64,000 bases of DNA from Crossaster papposus (GCA_037893245.1 JBAIAA010000021.1:1798001-1862000), one strand, 5' to 3'. Shown: positions 22,604 through 36,109, numbered from the stretch's first letter. Notes: generated by a model from the letters alone, not told the origin. Translations and numbers: made by a program.

Positions 22604-23461
22604 TATAATATTTGTTCATTTTTACTGCATGGTATTTCTTCATTGTATAATTTTCACAAATATACTCAAGAATGAGAGATGTGTTGGGGGATTAGCTCAA
22701 ATGGTAGAGCGCTCGCTTAGCATGCGAGAGGTACCGGGATCGATACCCGGATCTTCCAAATAATATGTGTTGATTTTTACTGTATGGCATTTCTTCATTT
22801 TGTAATTTTCTAAAATATACTCAAGAAAGATATGTGTGTTGGGGGATTAGCTCAAATGGTAGAGCGGTCGCTTAGCATGCGAGAGGTACCGATATCGATA
22901 CCCGGATCTTCCAAATAATATTTCTTCATTTTTACTGCATGGTATTTCTTTATTTTATAATTTTCACAAATATACTCAAGAATGAGAGATGTTTTGGGGG
23001 ATTAGCTCAAATGGTAGAGCGCTCGCTTAGCATGCGAGAGGTACCGGGATCGGTACCCGGATCTTCCAAATAATATTTGTTCATTTTTACTGCATGGTAT
23101 TTCTTCATTTTATAATTTTCACAAATATACTCAAGAATGAGAGATGTGTTGGGGGATTAGCTCAAATGGTAGAGCGCTCGCTTAGCATGCGAGAGGTACC
23201 GGGATCGATACCCGGATCTTCCAAATAATTATGTGTTGATTTTTACTGTATGGCATTTCTTCATTTTCTAATTTTCTAAAATATACTCAAGAAAGAGATG
23301 TGTGTTGGGGGATTAGCTCAAATGGTAGAGCGCTCGCTTTGCATGTGAGATGTACCGGGATCGATACCCGGATCTTCCATATAATATTTGTTGATTTTTA
23401 CTGCATGGTATTTCTTCATTGTATAATTTTCACAAATATACTCAAGAATGAGAGATGTGTT

Positions 23462-23534
23462 GGGGGATTATCTCAAATGGTTGAGCGCTCGCTTAACATG
23501 CGAGAGGTACCGGGATCGATACCCGGATCTTCCA
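23462..23534 (+). pseudogene. AAC-anticodon unit, copy 4
   Basis: Same G10T, A21T and G35A set; member of the partial third 1876 bp repeat. Confidence 0.8.
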
Positions 23535-24083
23535 AATAATATTTCTTCATTTTTACTGCATGGTATTTCTTTATTTTATAATTTTCACAAATATACTCAA
23601 GAATGAGAGATGTGTTGGGGGATTAGCTCAAATGGTAGAGCGCTCGCTTAGCATGCGAGAGGTACCGGGATCGATACCCGGATCTTCCAAATAATTATGT
23701 GTTGATTTTTACTGCATGGCATTTCTTCATTTTGTAATTTTCTAAAATATACTCAAGAAAGAAATGTGTGTTGGGGGATTAGCTCAAATGGTAGAGCGCT
23801 CGCTTTGCATGTGAGATGTACCGGGATCGATACCCGTATCTTCCAAATAATATTTGTTGATTTTTACTGCATGGTATTTCTTCATTGTATAATTTTCACA
23901 AATATACTCAAGAATGAGAGATGTGTTGGGGGATTATCTCAAATGGTAGAGCGCTCGCTTAGCATGCGAGAGGTACCGGGATCGATACCCGGATCTTCCA
24001 AATAATTATTTGTTGATTTTTACTGTATGGCATTTCTTCATTTTGTAATTTTCTAAAATATACTCAAGAAAGTGATGTGTGTT

Positions 24084-24168
24084 GGGGGATTAGCTCAAAT
24101 GGTACAGCGCTCGCTTTGCATGTGAGATGTACCGGGATCGATACCCGGATCGATACCCGGATCTTCCA
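24084..24168 (+). pseudogene. 85-nt T-loop duplication unit, copy 3
   Basis: Same duplication and G22C. The AGC gene after it (24251) lacks the A37T of 20499 and 22375, so the repeat boundary lies here. Confidence 0.88.
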
Positions 24169-25026
24169 TATAATATTTGTTGATTTTTACTGCATGGTAT
24201 TTCTTCATTGTATAATTTTCACAAATATACTCAAGAATGAGAGATGTTTTGGGGGATTAGCTCAAATGGTAGAGCGCTCGCTTAGCATGCGAGAGGTACC
24301 GGGATCGATACCCGGATCTTCCAAATAATATTTGTTCATTTTTACTGCATGGTATTTCTTCATTTTATAATTTTCACAAATATACTCAAGAATGAGAGAT
24401 GTTTTGGGGGATTAGCTCAAATGGTAGAGCGCTCGCTTAGCATGCGAGAGGTACCGGGATCGATACCCGGATCTTCCAAATAATATTTGTTCATTTTTAC
24501 TGTATGGCATTTCTTCATTTTGTTATTTTCTAAAATATACTCAAGAAAGAGATGTGTGTTGGGGGATTAGCTCAAATGGTAGAGCGGTCGCTTAGCATGC
24601 GAGAGGTACCGGGATCGGTACCCGGATCTTCCAAATAATATTTGTTCATTTTTACTGCATGGTATTTCTTCATTTTATAATTTTCACAAATATACTCAAG
24701 AATGAGAGATGTGTTGGGGGATTAGCTCAAATGGTAGAGCGCTCGCTTAGCATGCGAGAGGTACCGGGATCGATACCCGGATCTTCCAAATAATTATGTG
24801 TTGATTTTTACTGTATGGCATTTCTTCATTTTGTAATTTTCTAAAATATACTCAAGAAAGAGATGTGTGTTGGGGGATTAGCTCAAATGGTAGAGCGCTC
24901 GCTTTGCATGTGAGATGTACCGGGATCGATACCCGGGTCTTCCATATAATATTTGTTCATTTTTACTGCATGGTATTTCTTCATTGTATAATTTTCACAA
25001 ATATACTCAAGAATGAGAGATGTGTT

Positions 25027-25091
25027 GGGGGATTAGCTCAAATGGTAGAGCGCTCGCTTAGCATGCGAGAGGTGCCGGGATCGATCTTCCA
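25027..25091 (+). pseudogene. 65-nt tRNA-Ala pseudogene with 8-nt T-stem deletion
   Basis: The T-arm reads GCCGGGATCGATCTTCCA: eight bases covering the 3' T-stem strand and two acceptor bases are missing, between two GAT repeats, and A48 is G. No T stem can form. An identical copy is at 37602. Confidence 0.9.
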
Positions 25092-26259
25092 AATAATTAT
25101 GTGTTGATTTTTACTGTATAGCATTTCTTCCTTTTGTAATTTTCTAAAATATACTCAAGAAAGAGATGTGTGTTGGGGGATTAGCTCAAATGGTAGAGCG
25201 CTCGCTTTGCATGTGAGATGTACCGGGATCGATACCCGGATCTTCCATATAATATTTGTTGATTTTTACTGCATGGTATTTCTTCATTGTATAATTTTCA
25301 CAAATATACTCAAGAATGAGAGATGTGTTGGGGGATTAGCTCAAATGGTAGAGCGCTCGCTTAGCATGCGAGAGGTACCGGGATCGATACCCGGATCTTC
25401 CAAATAATATTTCTTCATTTTTACTGTATGGCATTTCTTCATTTTGTAATTTTCTAAAATATACTCAAGAAAGAGATGTGTGTTGGGGGATTAGCTCAAA
25501 TGGTAGAGCGCTCGCTTTGCATGTGAGATGTACCGCGATCGATACCCGGATCTTCCATATAATATTTGTTGATTTTTACTGCATGGTATTTCTTCATTGT
25601 ATAATTTTTACAAATATACTCAAGAATGAGAGATGTGTTTGGGGATAAGCTCAAATGGTAGAGCGCTCGCTTAGCATGCGAGAGGTACCGGGATCGATAC
25701 CCGGATCTTCCAAATAATATGTGTTGATTTTTACTGTATGGCATTTCTTCATTTTGTAATTTTCTAAAATATACTCAAGAAAGAGATGTGTGTTTGGGGA
25801 TTAGCTCAAATGGTAGAGCGCTCGCTTTGCATGTGACATGTACCGGGATCGATACCCGGATCTTCCAAATAATATTTGTTGATTTTTATTGCATGGTATT
25901 TCTTCATTTTATAATTTTCACAAATATACTCAAGAATGAGAGATGTGTTGGGGGATTAGCTCAAATGGTAGAGCGCTCGCTTAGCATGCGAGAGGTACCG
26001 GATCGATACCCGGATCTTCCAAATCATTATGTGTTGATTTTTACTGTATGGCATTTCTTCATTTTGTAATTTTCTAAAATATACTCAAGAAAGAGATGTG
26101 TGTTGGGGGATTAGCTCAAATGGTAGAGCGCTCGCTTTGCATGTGAGATGTACTGGGATCGATACCCGGATCTTCCAAATAATATATGTTGATTTTTACT
26201 GCATGGTATTTCTTCATTTTATAATTTTCACAAATATACTCAAGAATGAGAGATGTGTT

Positions 26260-26332
26260 GGGAGATTAGCTCAAATGGTAGAGCGCTCGCTTAGCATGCG
26301 AGAGGTACCGGGATCGATACCCGGATCTTCCA
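26260..26332 (+). tRNA. tRNA-Ala(AGC) with G4A, acceptor pair turned Watson-Crick
   Basis: The acceptor GGGAGAT pairs A4 with U69 in place of the G4:U69 wobble, keeping G3:U70. This change should strengthen the stem. The partner at 38835 has it too, and 44380 has it in an otherwise different context. Confidence 0.88.
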
Positions 26333-26544
26333 AATAATTATGTGTTGATTTTTACTGTATGGCATTTCTTCATTTTGTAATTTTCTAAAATATACTCAAG
26401 AAAGAGATGTGTGTTGGGGGATTAGCTCAAATGGTAGAGCGCTCGCTTTGCATGTGAGATGTACCGGGATCGATACCCGGATCTTCCATATAATATTTGT
26501 TGATTTTTACTGCATGGTATTTCTTCATTGTATAATTTTCACAA

Positions 26545-29500
26545 ATATACTAAAGAATGAGAGATGTGTTGGGGGATTAGCTCAAATGGTAGAGCGCTCG
26601 CTTAGCATGCGAGAGGTACCGGGATCGATACCCGGATCTTCCAAATAGTATAAGTTCATTTTTACTGCATGGTATTTCTTCATTTTATAATTTTCACAAA
26701 TATACTCAAGAATGAGAGATGTTTTGGGGGATTAGCTCAAATGGTAGAGCGCTCGCTTAGCATGCGAGAGGTACCGGGATCGATACCCGGATCTTCCATA
26801 TAATATTTGTTGATTTTTATTTCATGGTATTTCTTCATTTTATAATTTTCACAAATATACTCAAGAATGAGAGATGTGTTGGGGGATTAGCTCAAATGGT
26901 AGAGCGCTCGCTTAGCATGCGAGAGGTACCGGGATCGATACCCGGATCTTCCAAATAATTATGTGTTGATTTTTACTGTATGGCATTTCTTCATTTTGTA
27001 ATTTTCTAAAATATACTCAAGAAAGAGATGTGTGTTGGGGGATTAGCTCAAATGGTAGAGCGCTCGCTTTGCATGTGAGATGTACCGCGATCAATACCCG
27101 GATCTTCCAAATAATATATGTTCATTTTTACTGCATGGTATTTCTTCATTTTATAATTTTCACAAATATACTCAAGAATGAGAAATGTTTTGGGGGATTA
27201 GCTCAAATGGTAGAGCGCTCGCTTAGCATGCGAGAGGTACCGGGATCGATACCCGGATCTTCCAAATAATATTTGTTCATGTTTACTGTATGGCATTTCT
27301 TCATTTTGTTATTTTCTAAAATATACTCAAGAAAGAGATGTGTGTTGGGGGATTAGCTCAAATGGTAGAGCGCTCGCTTAGCATGCGAGAGGTACCGGGA
27401 TCGGTACCCGGATCTTCCCAATAATAATTGTTCATTTTTACTGCATGGTATTTCTTCATTTTATAATTTTCACAAATATACTCAAGAATTAGAGATGTGT
27501 TGGGGGATTAGCTCAAATGGTAGAGCGCTCGCTTAGCATGCGAGAGGTACCGGGATCGATACCCGGATCTTCCAAATAATATTTCTTCATTTTTACTGCA
27601 TGGTATTTCTTTATTTTATAATTTTCACAAATATACTCAAGAATGAGAGATGTGTTGGGGGATTAGCTCAAATGGTAGAGCGCTCGCTTAGCATGCGAGA
27701 GATACCGGGATCGATACCCGGATCTTCCAAATAATATGTGTTGATTTTTACTGTATGGCATTTCTTCATTTTGTAATTTTCTAAAATATACTCAAGAAAG
27801 AGATGTGTGTTGGGGGATTAGCTCAAATGGTAGAGCGCTCGCTTTGCATGTGACATGTACCGGGATCGATACCCGGATCTTCCATATAATATTTGTTGAT
27901 TTTTATTGCATGGTATTTCTTCATTTTATAATTTTCACAAATATACTCAAGAATGAGAGATGTGTTGGGGGATCAGCTCAAATGGTAGAGCGCTGGCTTA
28001 GCATGCGAGAGGTACCGGGATCGATACCCGGATCTTCCAAATAATTATGTGTTGATTTTTACTGTATGGCATTTCTTCATTTTGTAATTTTCTAAAATAT
28101 ACTCAAGAAAGAGATGTGTGTTGGGGGATTAGCTCAAATGGTAGAGCGCTCGCTTTGCATGTGAGATGTACCGGGATCGATACCCGGATCTTCCAAATAA
28201 TATATGTTCATTTTTACTGCATGGTATTTCTTCATTTTATAATTTTCACAAATATACTCAAGAATGAGAAATGTTTTGGGGGATTAGCTCAAATGGTAGA
28301 GCGCTCGCTTAGCATGCGAGAGGTACCGGGATCGATACCCGGATCTTCCAAATAATATTTGTTCATGTTTACTGTATGGCATTTCTTCATTTTGTTATTT
28401 TCTAAAATATACTCAAGAAAGAGATGTGTGTTGGGGGATTAGCTCAAATGGTAGAGCGCTCGCTTAGCATGCGAGAGGTACCGGGATCGGTACCCGGATC
28501 TTCCAAATAATATTTGTTCATTTTTACTGCATGGTATTTCTTCATTGTATAATTTTCACAAATATACTAAAGAATGAGAGATGTGTTGGGGGATTAGCTC
28601 AAATGGTAGAGCGCTCGCTTAGCATGCGAGAGGTACCGGGATCGATACCCGGATCTTCCAAATAGTATAAGTTCATTTTTACTGCATGGTATTTCTTCAT
28701 TTTATAATTTTCACAAATATACTCAAGAATGAGAGATGTTTTGGGGGATTAGCTCAAATGGTAGAGCGCTCGCTTAGCATGCGAGAGGTACCGGGATCGA
28801 TACCCGGATCTTCCATATAATATTTGTTGATTTTTATTTCATGGTATTTCTTCATTTTATAATTTTCACAAATATACTCAAGAATGAGAGATGTGTTGGG
28901 GGATTAGCTCAAATGGTAGAGCGCTCGCTTAGCATGCGAGAGGTACCGGGATCGATACCCGGATCTTCCAAATAATTATGTGTTGATTTTTACTGTATGG
29001 CATTTCTTCATTTTGTAATTTTCTAAAATATACTCAAGAAAGAGATGTGTGTTGGGGGATTAGCTCAAATGGTAGAGCGCTCGCTTTGCATGTGAGATGT
29101 ACCGCGATCAATACCCGGATCTTCCAAATAATATATGTTCATTTTTACTGCATGGTATTTCTTCATTTTATAATTTTCACAAATATACTCAAGAATGAGA
29201 AATGTTTTGGGGGATTAGCTCAAATGGTAGAGCGCTCGCTTAGCATGCGAGAGGTACCGGGATCGATACCCGGATCTTCCAAATAATATTTGTTCATGTT
29301 TACTGTATGGCATTTCTTCATTTTGTTATTTTCTAAAATATACTCAAGAAAGAGATGTGTGTTGGGGGATTAGCTCAAATGGTAGAGCGCTCGCTTAGCA
29401 TGCGAGAGGTACCGGGATCGGTACCCGGATCTTCCAAATAATAATTGTTCATTTTTACTGCATGGTATTTCTTCATTTTATAATTTTCACAAATATACTC

Positions 29501-30579
29501 AAGAATTAGAGATGTGTTGGGGGATTAGCTCAAATGGTAGAGCGCTCGCTTAGCATGCGAGAGGTACCGGGATCGATACCCGGATCTTCCAAATAATATT
29601 TCTTCATTTTTACTGCATGGTATTTCTTTATTTTATAATTTTCACAAATATACTCAAGAATGAGAGATGTGTTGGGGGATTAGCTCAAATGGTAGAGCGC
29701 TCGCTTAGCATGCGAGAGATACCGGGATCGATACCCGGATCTTCCAAATAATATGTGTTGATTTTTACTGTATGGCATTTCTTCATTTTGTAATTTTCTA
29801 AAATATACTCAAGAAAGAGATGTGTGTTGGGGGATTAGCTCAAATGGTAGAGCGCTCGCTTTGCATGTGACATGTACCGGGATCGATACCCGGATCTTCC
29901 ATATAATATTTGTTGATTTTTATTGCATGGTATTTCTTCATTTTATAATTTTCACAAATATACTCAAGAATGAGAGATGTGTTGGGGGATCAGCTCAAAT
30001 GGTAGAGCGCTGGCTTAGCATGCGAGAGGTATCGGGATCGATACCCGGATCTTCCAAATAATTATGTGTTGATTTTTACTGTATGGCATTTCTTCATTTT
30101 GTAATTTTCTAAAATATACTCAAGAAAGAGATGTGTGTTGGGGGATTAGCTCAAATGGTAGAGCGCTCGCTTTGCATGTGAGATGTACCGGGATCGATAC
30201 CCGGATCTTCCAAATAATATATGTTCATTTTTACTGCATAGTATTTCTTCATTTTATAATTTTCACAAATATACTCAAGAATGAGAAATGTTTTGGGGGA
30301 TTAGCTCAAATGGTAGAGCGCTCGCTTAGCATGCGAGAGGTACCGGGATCGATACCCGGATCTTCCAAATAATATTTGTTCATGTTTACTGTATGGCATT
30401 TCTTCATTTTGTTATTTTCTAAAATATACTCAAGAAAGAGATGTGTGTTGGGGGATTAGCTCAAATGGTAGAGCGCTCGCTTAGCATGCGAGAGGTACCG
30501 GGATCGGTACCCGGATCTTCCAAATAATATTTGTTCATTTTTACTGCATGGTATTTCTTCATTTCTTAATTTTCACAAA
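26545..30579 (+). repeat. Array block 10: 13-gene, 2017 bp higher-order repeat, two copies
   Basis: Copy 1 starts: 26571, 26726, 26881, 27037t, 27192, 27347, 27502, 27657, 27812t, 27967, 28123t, 28278, 28433. Copy 2: 28588, 28743, 28898, 29054t, 29209, 29364, 29519, 29674, 29829t, 29984, 30140t, 30295, 30450. Offset 2017 bp throughout. Shared marks include the G51C/G57A T-arm in 27037/29054 and the T8C plus CTGGC anticodon stem in 27967/29984. The second duplicon (39146-41007) holds only one copy. Confidence 0.93.
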
Positions 30580-32600
30580 TATACTCAAGAATGAGAGATG
30601 TGTTGGGGGATTAGCTCAAATGGTAGAGCGCTCGCTTAGCATGCGAGAGGTACCGGGATCGATACCCGGATCTTCCAAATAATATATGTTCATTTTTACT
30701 GCATGGTATTTCTTCATTTTATAATTTTCACAAATATACTCAAGAATGAGAAATGTTTTGGGGGATTAGCTCAAATGGTAGAGCGCTCGCTTAGCATGCG
30801 AGAGGTACCGGGATCGATACCCGGATCTTCCAAATAATATTTGTTCATGTTTACTGTATGGCATTTCTTCATTTTGTTATTTTCTAAAATATACTCAAGA
30901 AAGAGATGTGTGTTGGGGGATTAGCTCAAATGGTAGAGCGCTCGCTTAGCATGCGAGAGGTACCGGGATCGGTACCCGGATCTTGCAAATAATAATTGTT
31001 CATTTTTACTGCATGGTATTTCTTCATTTTATAATTTTCACAAATATACTCAAGAATGAGAGATGTGTTGGGGGATTAGCTCAAATGGTAGAGCGCTCGC
31101 TTAGCATGCGAGAGGTACCGGGATGGATACCCGGATCTTCCAAATAATATTTCTTCATTTTTACTGCATGGTATTTCTTTATTTTATAATTTTCACAAAT
31201 ATACTCAAGAAAGAGATGTGTGTTGGGGGATTAGCTCAAATGGTAGAGCGCTCGCTTAGCATGCGAGAGGTACCGGGATCGATACCCGGATCTTCCAAAT
31301 AATTATGTGTTGATTTTTACTGTATGGCATTTCTTCATTTTGTAATTTTCTAAAATATACTCAAGAAAGAGATGTGTGTTGGGGGATTAGCTCAAATGGT
31401 ACAGCGCTCGCTTTGCATGTGAGATGTACCGGGATCGATACCCGGATCTTCCATATAATATTTGTTGATTTTTACTGCATGGTATTTCTTCATTGTATAA
31501 TTTTCACAAATATACTCAAGAATGAGAGATGTGTTGGGGGATTAGCTCAAATGGTAGAGCGCTCGCTTAGCATGCGAGAAGTACCGGGATCGATACCCGG
31601 ATCTTCCAAATAATATGTGTTCATTTTTACTGCATGGTAATTCTTCATTTTATAATTTTCACAAATATACTCAAGAATGAGAGATGTTTTGGGGGATTAG
31701 CTCAAATGGTAGAGCGCTCGCTTAGCATGCGAGAGGTACCGGGATCGATACCCGGATCTTCCAAATAATATATGTTCATTTTTACTGCATGGTATTTCTT
31801 CATTTTATAATTTTCACAAATATACTCAAGAATGAGAAATGTTTTGGGGGATTAGCTCAAATGGTAGAGCGCTCGCTTAGCATGCGAGAGGTACCGGGAT
31901 CGATACCCGGATCTTCCAAATAATATTTGTTCATGTTTACTGTATGTCATTTCTTCATTTTGTTATTTTCTAAAATATACTCAAGAAAGAGATGTGTGTT
32001 GGGGGATTAGCTCAAATGGTAGAGCGCTCGCTTAGCATGCGAGAGGTACCGGGATCGGTACCCGGATCTTCCAAATAATAATTGTTCATTTTTACTGCAT
32101 GGTATTTCTTCATTTTATAATTTTCACAAATATACTCAAGAATGAGAGATGTGTTGGGGGATTAGCTCAAATGGTAGAGCGCTCGCTTAGCATGCGAGAG
32201 GTACCGGGATCGATACCCGGATCTTCCAAATAATATTTCTTCATTTTTACTGCATTGTATTTCTTTATTTTATAATTTTCACAAATATACTCAAGAATGA
32301 GAGATGTGTTGGGGGATTAGCTCAAATGGTAGAGCGCTCGCTTAGCATGCGAGAGGTACCGGGATCGATACCCGGATCTTCCAAATAATATGTGTTGATT
32401 TTTATTGTATGGCATTTCTTCATTTTGTAATTTTCTAAAATATACTCAAGAAAGAGATGTGTGTTGGGGGATTAGCTCAAATGGTAGAGCGCTCGCTTAG
32501 CATGCGAGAGGTACCGGGATCGGTACCCGGATCTTCCAAATAATATTTGTTGATTTTTACTGCATGGTATTTCTTCATTGTATAATTTTCACAAATATAC
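30579..32600 (+). repeat. Array block 11: 13 units, almost all AGC
   Basis: Unit starts: 30605, 30760, 30915, 31070, 31225, 31381t, 31536, 31691, 31846, 32001, 32156, 32311, 32466. Only 31381 reads TGC, and it has a CAGC D-stem. 30915, 32001 and 32466 are type C; 30915 also has C71G. 31070 has C56G. The run 30605-32001 recurs at 41162-42558 (offset 10557 bp), including an odd ATTTCTTAATTTTCAC leader before 30605 and 41162. Confidence 0.92.
31070..31142 (+). pseudogene. tRNA-Ala(AGC) with C56G
   Basis: T-loop ATGGATA loses invariant C56, which pairs with G19 at the tRNA elbow and is essential in the B box. The duplicon partner at 41627 is normal, so the change is recent. 51210 has C56A. Confidence 0.75.
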
Positions 32601-33552
32601 TCAAGAATGAGAGATGTTTTGGGGGATTAGCTCAAATGGTAGAGCGCTCGCTTAGCATGCGAGAGGTACCGGGATCGATATCCGGATCTTCCAAATAATA
32701 TTTCTTCATTTTTACTGTATGGCATTTCTTCATTTTGTTATTTTCTAAAATATACACAAGAATGAGAGATGTGTTGGGGGATTAGCTCAAATGGTACAGC
32801 GCTCGATTAGCATGCGAGAGGTACCGGGATCGATACCCGGATCTTCCAAATAATTATGTGTTGATTTTTACTGTATGGCATTTCTTCATTTTGTAATTTT
32901 CTAAAATATACTCAAGAAAGATATGTGTGTTGGGGGATTAGCTCAAATGGTAGAGCGCTCGCTTTGCATGTGAGATGTACCGGGATCTATACCCGGATCT
33001 TCCATATAATATTTGTTGATTTTTACTGCATGGTATTTCTTCATTGTATAATTTTCACAAATATACTCAAGAATGAGAGATGTGTTGGGGGATTAGCTCA
33101 AATGGTAGAGCGCTCGCTTAGCATGCGAGAGGTACCGGGATCGATATCCGGATCTTCCAAATAATATTTCTTCATTTTTACTGTATGGCATTTCTTCATT
33201 TTGTTATTTTCTAAAATATACACAAGAATGAGAGATGTGTTGGGGGATTAGCTCAAATGGTACAGCGCTCGATTAGCATGCGAGAGGTACCGGGATCGAT
33301 ACCCGGATCTTCCAAATAATTATGTGTTGATTTTTACTGTATGGCATTTCTTCATTTTGTAATTTTCTAAAATATACTCAAGAAAGATATGTGTGTTGGG
33401 GGATTAGCTCAAATGGTAGAGCGCTCGCTTTGCATGTGAGATGTACCGGGATCGATACCCGGATCTTCCATATAATATTTGTTGATTTTTACTGCATGGT
33501 ATTTCTTCATTGTATAATTTTCACAAATATACTCAAGAATGAGAGATGTGTT

Positions 33553-33613
33553 GGGGGATTAGCTCAAATGGTACAGCGCTCGCTTAGCATGCGAGAGGTA
33601 CCCGGATCTTCCA
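33553..33613 (+). pseudogene. 61-nt T-arm deletion pseudogene, copy 3
   Basis: Same deletion, G22C and TGCGTGGTATT spacer; duplicon partner of the unit at 18636 (offset 14917 bp). Confidence 0.9.
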
Positions 33614-33850
33614 AATAATATTTGTTGATTTTTACTGCGTGGTATTTCTTCATTTTATAATTTTCACAAATATACTCAAGAATGAGAGATGTGTTGGGGG
33701 ATTAGCTCAAATGGTAGAGCGCTCGCTTAGCATGCGAGAGGTACCGGGATCGATACCCGGATCTTCCATATAATATTTGTTGATTTTTACTGCATGGTAT
33801 TTCTTCATTGTATAATTTTCACAAATATACTCAAGAATGAGAGATGTGTT

Positions 33851-33922
33851 GGGGGATTAGCTCAAATGGAGAGCGCTCGCTTAGCATGCGAGAGGTACCG
33901 GGATCGATACCCGGATCTTTCA
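33851..33922 (+). pseudogene. D-loop deletion unit, duplicate
   Basis: Same two changes as the unit 14917 bp upstream. The following spacer is AAATAATATATG here and AATTAATATATG there. Confidence 0.8.
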
Positions 33923-34626
33923 AATAATATATGTTCATTTTTACTGCATGGTATTTCTTCATTTTATAATTTTCACAAATATACTCAAGAATGAGAGATG
34001 TTTTGGGGGATTAGCTCAAATGGTAGAGCGCTCGCTTAGCATGCGAGAGGTACCGGGATCGATACCCGGATCTTCCAAATAATTATGTGTTCATTTATAC
34101 TGTATGGCATTTCTTCATTTTGTTATTTTCTAAAATATACTCAAGAAAGAGATGTGTGTTGGGGGATTAGCTCAAATGGTAGAGCGCTCGCTTAGCATGC
34201 GAGAGGTACCGGGATCGGTACCCGGATCTTCCAAATAATATTTGTTCATTTTTACTGCATGGTATTTCTTCATTTTATAATTTTCACAAATATACTCAAG
34301 AATGAGAGATGTGTTGGGGGATTAGCTCAAATGGTAGAGCGCTCGCTTAGCATGCGAGAGGTACCGGGATCAATACCCGGATCTTCCAAATAATTATGTG
34401 TTGATTTTTACTGTATGGCATTTCTTTATTTTCTAATTTTCTAAAATATACTCAAGAAAGAGATGTGTGTTGGGGGATTAGCTCAAATGGTAGAGCGCTC
34501 GCTTTGCATGTGAGATGTACCGGGATCGATACCCGGATCTTCCATATAATATTTGTTGATTTTTACTGCATGGTATTTCTTCATTGTATAATTTTCACAA
34601 ATATACTCAAGAATGAGAGATGTGTT

Positions 34627-34699
34627 GGGGGATTATCTCAAATGGTTGAGCGCTCGCTTAACATGCGAGAGGTACCGGGATCGATACCCGGATCTTCCA
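34627..34699 (+). pseudogene. AAC-anticodon unit, copy 5
   Basis: Same three changes; partner of the unit at 19710 across the 14917 bp duplicon offset. Confidence 0.8.
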
Positions 34700-35248
34700 A
34701 ATAATATTTCTTCATTTTTACTGCATGGTATTTCTTTATTTTATAATTTTCACAAATATACTCAAGAATGAGAGATGTGTTGGGGGATTAGCTCAAATGG
34801 TAGAGCGCTCGCTTAGCATGCGAGAGGTACCGGGATCGATACCCGGATCTTCCAAATAATTATGTGTTGATTTTTACTGCCTGGCATTTCTTCATTTTGT
34901 AATTTTCTAAAATATACTCAAGAAAGAAATGTGTGTTGGGGGATTAGCTCAAATGGTAGAGCGCTCGCTTTGCATGTGAGATGTACCGGGATCGATACCC
35001 GTATCTTCCAAATAATATTTGTTGATTTTTACTGCATGGTATTTCTTCATTGTATAATTTTCACAAATATACTCAAGAATGAGAGATGTGTTGGGGGATT
35101 ATCTCAAATGGTAGAGCGCTCGCTTAGCATGCGAGAGGTACCGGGATCGATACCCGGATCTTCCAAATAATTATGTGTTGATTTTTACTGTATGGCATTT
35201 CTTCATTTTGTAATTTTCTAAAATATACTCAAGAAAGTGATGTGTGTT

Positions 35249-35333
35249 GGGGGATTAGCTCAAATGGTACAGCGCTCGCTTTGCATGTGAGATGTACCGG
35301 GATCGATACCCGGATCGATACCCGGATCTTCCA
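35249..35333 (+). pseudogene. 85-nt T-loop duplication unit, copy 4
   Basis: Same duplication and G22C in the second duplicon; it is followed by units resembling those after 24084. Confidence 0.88.
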
Positions 35334-36036
35334 TATAATATTTGTTGATTTTTACTGCATGGTATTTCTTCATTGTATAATTTTCACAAATATACTCAAG
35401 AATGAGAGATGTTTTGGGGGATTAGCTCAAATGGTAGAGCGCTCGCTTAGCATGCGAGAGGTACCGGGATCGATACCCGGATCTTCCAAATAATATTTGT
35501 TCATTTTTACTGCATGGTATTTCTTCATTTTATAATTTTCACAAATATACTCAAGAATGAGAAATGTTTTGGGGGATTAGCTCAAATGGTAGAGCGCTCG
35601 CTTAGCATGCGAGAGGTACCGGGATCGGTACCCGGATCTTCCAAATAATATTTGTTCATTTTTACTGCATGGTATTTCTTCATTTTATAATTTTCACAAA
35701 TATACTCAAGAATGAGAGATGTGTTGGGGGATTAGCTCAAATGGTAGAGCGCTCGCTTAGCATGCGAGAGGTACCGGGATCGATACCCGGATCTTCCAAA
35801 TAATTATGTGTTGATTTTTACTGTATGGCATTTCTTCATTTTCTAATTTTCTAAAATATACTCAAGAAAGAGATGTGTGTTCGGGGATTAGCTCAAATGG
35901 TAGAGCGCTCGCTTTGCATGTGAGATGTACCGGGATCGATACCCGGATCTTCCATATTATATTTGTTGATTTTTACTGCATGGTATTTCTTCATTGTATA
36001 ATTTTCACAAATATACTCAAGAATGAGAGATGTGTT

Positions 36037-36109
36037 GGGGGATTATCTCAAATGGTTGAGCGCTCGCTTAACATGCGAGAGGTACCGGGATCGATACCCG
36101 GATCTTCCA
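36037..36109 (+). pseudogene. AAC-anticodon unit, copy 6
   Basis: Same three changes, in the second 1410 bp sub-repeat of the second duplicon. The TGC gene just before it (35882) has G1C. Confidence 0.8.

Larger units (their letters stand above)
19370..24170 (+). repeat. Array block 8: 12-gene, 1876 bp higher-order repeat, two full copies and a partial third
   Basis: Copy 1 starts: 19399, 19555t, 19710 (AAC), 19865, 20021t, 20176, 20332t (85 nt), 20499, 20655t, 20810, 20965, 21120. Copy 2: 21275, 21431t, 21586 (AAC), 21741, 21897t, 22052, 22208t (85 nt), 22375, 22531t, 22686, 22841, 22996. Copy 3: 23151, 23307t, 23462 (AAC), 23617, 23773t, 23928, 24084t (85 nt). All partners are 1876 bp apart. 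Shared marks: G65T in 20021/21897/23773, G10T in 20176/22052/23928, A37T in 20499/22375, G3C in 20655/22531, and the CCGAT T-stem in 20965/22841. Confidence 0.94.
24170..26545 (+). repeat. Array block 9: 15 units including an 8-nt deletion copy
   Basis: Unit starts: 24251, 24406, 24561, 24716, 24872t, 25027 (65 nt), 25175t, 25330, 25485t, 25640, 25795t, 25950, 26105t, 26260, 26416t. Partners in the second duplicon lie 12575 bp downstream (36826-38991). 24561 is type C with C27G. 25485 has G51C. 25640 has G1T and T8A. 25795 has G1T. 25950 lacks one T-stem G (72 nt). 26260 has G4A. Confidence 0.92.

Noticed and set aside
25496-25744. An 82-codon frame on the minus strand
   Set aside because: It is the reverse of two tRNA units plus spacer, opened by local changes; no independent coding evidence.
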